A DNA stretch of 64,000 bases from an uncultured Pelagibacteraceae bacterium (lineage in GTDB: Bacteria; Pseudomonadota; Alphaproteobacteria; Pelagibacterales; Pelagibacteraceae). Below the pieces are notes generated by a model. That model ran no database searches, was not told the origin of the DNA, and worked only from the letters and a program-made list of their open reading frames with translations. Shown piece after piece: positions 61,544-64,000 of this stretch. The stretch lies in NCBI GenBank assembly GCA_902570695.1, contig CACFZE010000001.1, forward strand, positions 124,001-188,000. Direction: 5' to 3'. The position numbers and the translations under genes are program-made. Position 1 is the first letter of the stretch; each line of letters starts with the position of its first letter.

Positions 61544-63163
61544 CTACATATTTCCATATTTAGGTCCACCCCCACCTTCTGGAGTGACCCAAGTAATATT
61601 TTGAGATGGCTCTTTAATATCACAAGTTTTACAATGTATGCAATTTTGAGCATTGATTACAAATTTTTGAACAGAATTTACTTCTTGAACTTCATAAACT
61701 CCTGCTGGACAATATCTTTGTGCGGGCTCATCAAATTTCTCTAAAGTATATTTTATAGGCAAATCTGGATCTTTAAGTTTTAAATGTACTGGTTGATTAT
61801 CATCATGAATTGTACCCGTTAAATAAACCGAACTAGTTTTATCAAATGTAATAACGTTATCAGGCTTAGGATAATCAATTTTTGGCATTTTATCTGCTGG
61901 TTTTAAAGCTTCATGATCAGCATGTTTATGCTTTAATGTGAATGGAAGCTTTCCTCTAAATAAAATCTGATCAATTCCAGTAAATAATATACCCAAAATT
62001 AATCCCCAGGAGAAACTTGGTTTTACATTTCTTGCCTCATGTAATTCTTTATAAACCCAACTTTCTTTAAATTTTTGTTCATATGTAGATAAATTTAAAT
62101 TTTTTGTAAGATGCTCATAAATTGTTTCAGCAGCGATCATTCCACTCTTCATTGCAGTATGTGACCCTTTTATTTTAGGCATATTTAATGTTCCTGCATC
62201 ACACCCAACTAACAAAGCACCTGGCATAAACATCTGAGGTAAACTCTGTATACCACCCTCAATTAAAGCTCTTGCGCCATAAGAAATTCTTTTTCCACCT
62301 TCAATTATTTTTTTTATATCTGGATGAGTTTTAAATCTTTGGAATTCATCGAAAGGTGAGAGATGAGGATTTTGGTAATCTAATCCAATTACGTAACCAA
62401 GAAAAACTTGTTTATTTTCTGCATGATACATAAAACTTCCACCGTAGGTGTTATTGTCTAAAGGCCATCCAGCAGTATGCATTACTAAACCTTCTGTATG
62501 ATTTTTTTCATCTATCTCCCAAATTTCTTTAAAACCAATTCCATATTGTTGAGGATTTTTACCTTTATCCAACTCAAACTTCTTAATTAATTCTTTTCCT
62601 AAGTGACCTCTGCATCCTTCTGCAAAGACTGTAACTTTTGCATGCAATTCCATTCCAGGTTCATAAGTATCTTTTTTATTTCCCTCTTTATCAATACCCA
62701 TATCTTGAGTTGCAATACCTTTAACTGATCCATCATCATTATATAAAACTTCACTTGCTGGAAATCCTGGAAATATTTCAACTCCTAATCCCTCAGCCTG
62801 CTCAGCCAACCATCTGCAAAGATTTGCAAGACTTATAATATAATTGTTATGATTTTGTTGAACCTTAGGAAGTAACCATGTTGGCCAACTTATTGATTTT
62901 TGTTTTCCTAAAAATAAAAATTTTTCTTTTGTAACTTTTGTTTTAATTGGAGCATTTAATTCTTTCCAATTAGGTATCAGTTCGTCTAAGGCACGTGTTT
63001 CAAACACGTTCCCTGACAAAATATGTGCACCTATTTCAGATGCTTTTTCTAAAAGGCAGACATTAATATCTGGATTTAACTGCTTTAATTTAATTGCAGT
63101 TGAAAGTCCTGATGGTCCGCCACCTACGATGACAACATCGTATTCCATCACTTCTCTGGACAT
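61544..63163 (-). CDS. Electron transfer flavoprotein-ubiquinone oxidoreductase
   Basis: A 539-residue membrane-associated enzyme that takes electrons from reduced ETF and passes them to ubiquinone. FAD site VVIVGGGPSGLSTAIKLKQL near the start, the quinone and ETF-contact regions such as GAHILSGNVFE, a GWPLDNNTYGGSF segment, and a C-terminal 4Fe-4S cluster (CPAGVYE and NCIHCKTCDIK) identify ETF-QO. It is co-directional with the etfA gene (24 bases apart). It receives electrons from dehydrogenases such as the dimethylglycine dehydrogenase coded at 50949-53387. Confidence 0.94.
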   Translation of the reverse strand: MSREVMEYDVVIVGGGPSGLSTAIKLKQLNPDINVCLLEKASEIGAHILSGNVFETRALDELIPNWKELNAPIKTKVTKEKFLFLGKQKSISWPTWLLPKVQQNHNNYIISLANLCRWLAEQAEGLGVEIFPGFPASEVLYNDDGSVKGIATQDMGIDKEGNKKDTYEPGMELHAKVTVFAEGCRGHLGKELIKKFELDKGKNPQQYGIGFKEIWEIDEKNHTEGLVMHTAGWPLDNNTYGGSFMYHAENKQVFLGYVIGLDYQNPHLSPFDEFQRFKTHPDIKKIIEGGKRISYGARALIEGGIQSLPQMFMPGALLVGCDAGTLNMPKIKGSHTAMKSGMIAAETIYEHLTKNLNLSTYEQKFKESWVYKELHEARNVKPSFSWGLILGILFTGIDQILFRGKLPFTLKHKHADHEALKPADKMPKIDYPKPDNVITFDKTSSVYLTGTIHDDNQPVHLKLKDPDLPIKYTLEKFDEPAQRYCPAGVYEVQEVNSVQKFVINAQNCIHCKTCDIKEPSQNITWVTPEGGGGPKYGNM

Positions 63164-63187
63164 AATGATAATTTCTTACAGTATTTG

Positions 63188-64000
63188 CTATTTTTGTATA
63201 GTGTTTAATTTGTTCAATTCTGACAAAAACTGAGGAAGCGCCTCAAAAAGATCTGCTTCTAATCCATAATCTGCGACACTAAAAATTGGAGCTTCACCGT
63301 CTTTATTTATAGCTACAATAACTTTACTTTCTTTCATTCCTGCTAAGTGCTGTATCGCACCTGAAATTCCAACTGCAATATATAAATCTGGAACCACAAC
63401 TTTACCCGTTTGTCCTACTTGATGATCATTAGTAATATAACCAGCATCAACTGCTGCTCTTGATGCTCCAATTGCTGCATTAAGTTTATCAGCAATATCG
63501 CTGATTAATTTGAAATTTTCACCATTTTGCATTCCTCTGCCACCAGAAATAACTATTCTAGCCGTTCCAAGTTCTGGCCTGTCTGACTTAACTTCTTCTT
63601 TCTTAAGAAATTTAGTAGATGAACTAGCTTCTGCTGGATCAGATTTTGTAATTTCAGCCGATCCACCACTCTTATCTGCAGGATCAAATGATGTTGGTCT
63701 TATAGTAACACATTTTTTCTTATCATTACTTTTAACCGTAGCAAATGCATTTCCTGCGTAAATTGGTCTTAAAAAAGTATCTTCAGAAATAACTTTAATA
63801 ATATCACTTACCTGTGATGTATCTAACAAAGCCGCAATTCTTGGCATTAAATTTTTACCAAATGTATTTGCTGAGCTTACAATGTGTGAATAATTTTCTG
63901 CATGCTTGATTATTGCTGATGTATAATTCTCTGCGATATAGTTTTCATAAATCTCATTATCGACATGAATAACTTTTTTTACATTTGGAACTTCGGATAA
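63188..64000 (-). CDS. etfA: Electron transfer flavoprotein alpha subunit (cut by window edge)
   Basis: Only the part after the window edge is visible (271 codons). The ORF track starts at an internal Met 63847, but the frame runs open to base 64000 with family sequence ahead ([16 protein letters not shown]), so the true start lies outside. The FAD-binding C-terminal domain shows [34 protein letters not shown] and [18 protein letters not shown] carries electrons from several dehydrogenases to ETF-QO, coded 24 bases downstream; the etfB gene is probably beyond the edge. Family is secure. Confidence 0.94.
   Translation of the reverse strand, partial: LSEVPNVKKVIHVDNEIYENYIAENYTSAIIKHAENYSHIVSSANTFGKNLMPRIAALLDTSQVSDIIKVISEDTFLRPIYAGNAFATVKSNDKKKCVTIRPTSFDPADKSGGSAEITKSDPAEASSSTKFLKKEEVKSDRPELGTARIVISGGRGMQNGENFKLISDIADKLNAAIGASRAAVDAGYITNDHQVGQTGKVVVPDLYIAVGISGAIQHLAGMKESKVIVAINKDGEAPIFSVADYGLEADLFEALPQFLSELNKLNTIQK

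Noticed and set aside
1-64000. CRISPR arrays, insertion sequences, prophage or integrase genes
   Set aside because: No regular spaced repeats, transposase or phage motifs were seen on reading; the only tRNA gene has no integrase beside it.

Overview
The window looks like a chromosomal segment of a SAR11-clade alphaproteobacterium (Pelagibacterales, Candidatus Pelagibacter-like). The reasons are the very low GC content, genes that abut or overlap by a few bases, the lack of insertion sequences, phage genes or CRISPR arrays, and the gene content: many transport systems with periplasmic binding proteins, a dimethylglycine dehydrogenase, an AcuI-type acryloyl-CoA reductase and a prpDBC cluster. 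The assignment rests on composition and recognisable families; no database search was run.

Region by region. 1-1775: start of glmS (cut by the window edge), a free-standing GlmU-like acetyltransferase domain, and a phosphoglycolate phosphatase. 1829-5351: methylcitrate cycle operon prpD-prpB-prpC, with TTG and GTG starts. 5354-8637: a DUF1289 gene and nrdAB with a good candidate tandem NrdR operator. 8712-11088: a phosphohexomutase and a TauE/SafE permease, converging on a GC-rich element with interleaved stems. 11081-17512: dusA, malonyl-CoA decarboxylase, a TRAP transporter and a divergent class III CoA-transferase, together a possible malonate-type uptake and catabolism module. 17513-20782: rpoZ with a long acidic tail, an MFS transporter, a beta-hydroxyacid dehydrogenase and a PNPOx-like flavoprotein. 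20782-23607: a decapitated beta-carbonic anhydrase remnant next to a pair of duplicated secreted metallopeptidase-like genes, a DUF1330 gene and a gamma-carbonic anhydrase. 23628-31155: a thioredoxin-like protein, glycosyltransferases, a TctABC transporter with an AbrB-family protein, and a DUF6165-like protein. 31158-33444: an Anbu proteasome-like protease with a divergent circularly permuted ATP-grasp gene, without the two usual partners. 33441-36459: a nitrilase and a polar amino acid ABC transporter lacking its ATPase. 36520-42185: a SpeD-SpeE fusion, an aldolase/dehydrogenase fusion, mtnA, mtnP and apt, which read together as polyamine synthesis plus salvage of its methylthioadenosine by-product. 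42190-47831: a GT-C-like membrane protein, tRNA-Met, several unknown or small genes, and an operon of a dehalogenase-like hydrolase, a TauD dioxygenase and an AEC transporter. 47954-50959: guaC, a tartrate/malate-type dehydrogenase and a DMT permease. 50949-58395: dimethylglycine dehydrogenase, an Fe(III) ABC transporter with an unlisted small cysteine protein and candidate iron-regulator sites, and a LysR regulator. 58395-64000: acuI, folE, hisI, a 2OG oxygenase, a DUF2237 gene, ETF-ubiquinone oxidoreductase and ETF alpha (cut by the edge).

How it fits together. AcuI (acryloyl-CoA to propionyl-CoA) and PrpC/PrpD/PrpB (propionyl-CoA to pyruvate plus succinate) are both consistent with growth on DMSP-type carbon. 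Dimethylglycine dehydrogenase, ETF and ETF-QO form one electron route from methylated amines to quinone. Three of the transporter operons place a strong hairpin between the binding-protein gene and the permease gene, consistent with higher expression of the binding protein. The best candidates for something not well described are the fused aldolase-dehydrogenase beside mtnA/mtnP, the metzincin-like duplicated secreted proteins, the reduced Anbu locus, the small cysteine protein in the iron operon, and the TRAP/MCD/CoA-transferase module. The remaining intergenic gaps are short, and I saw nothing else convincing in them.
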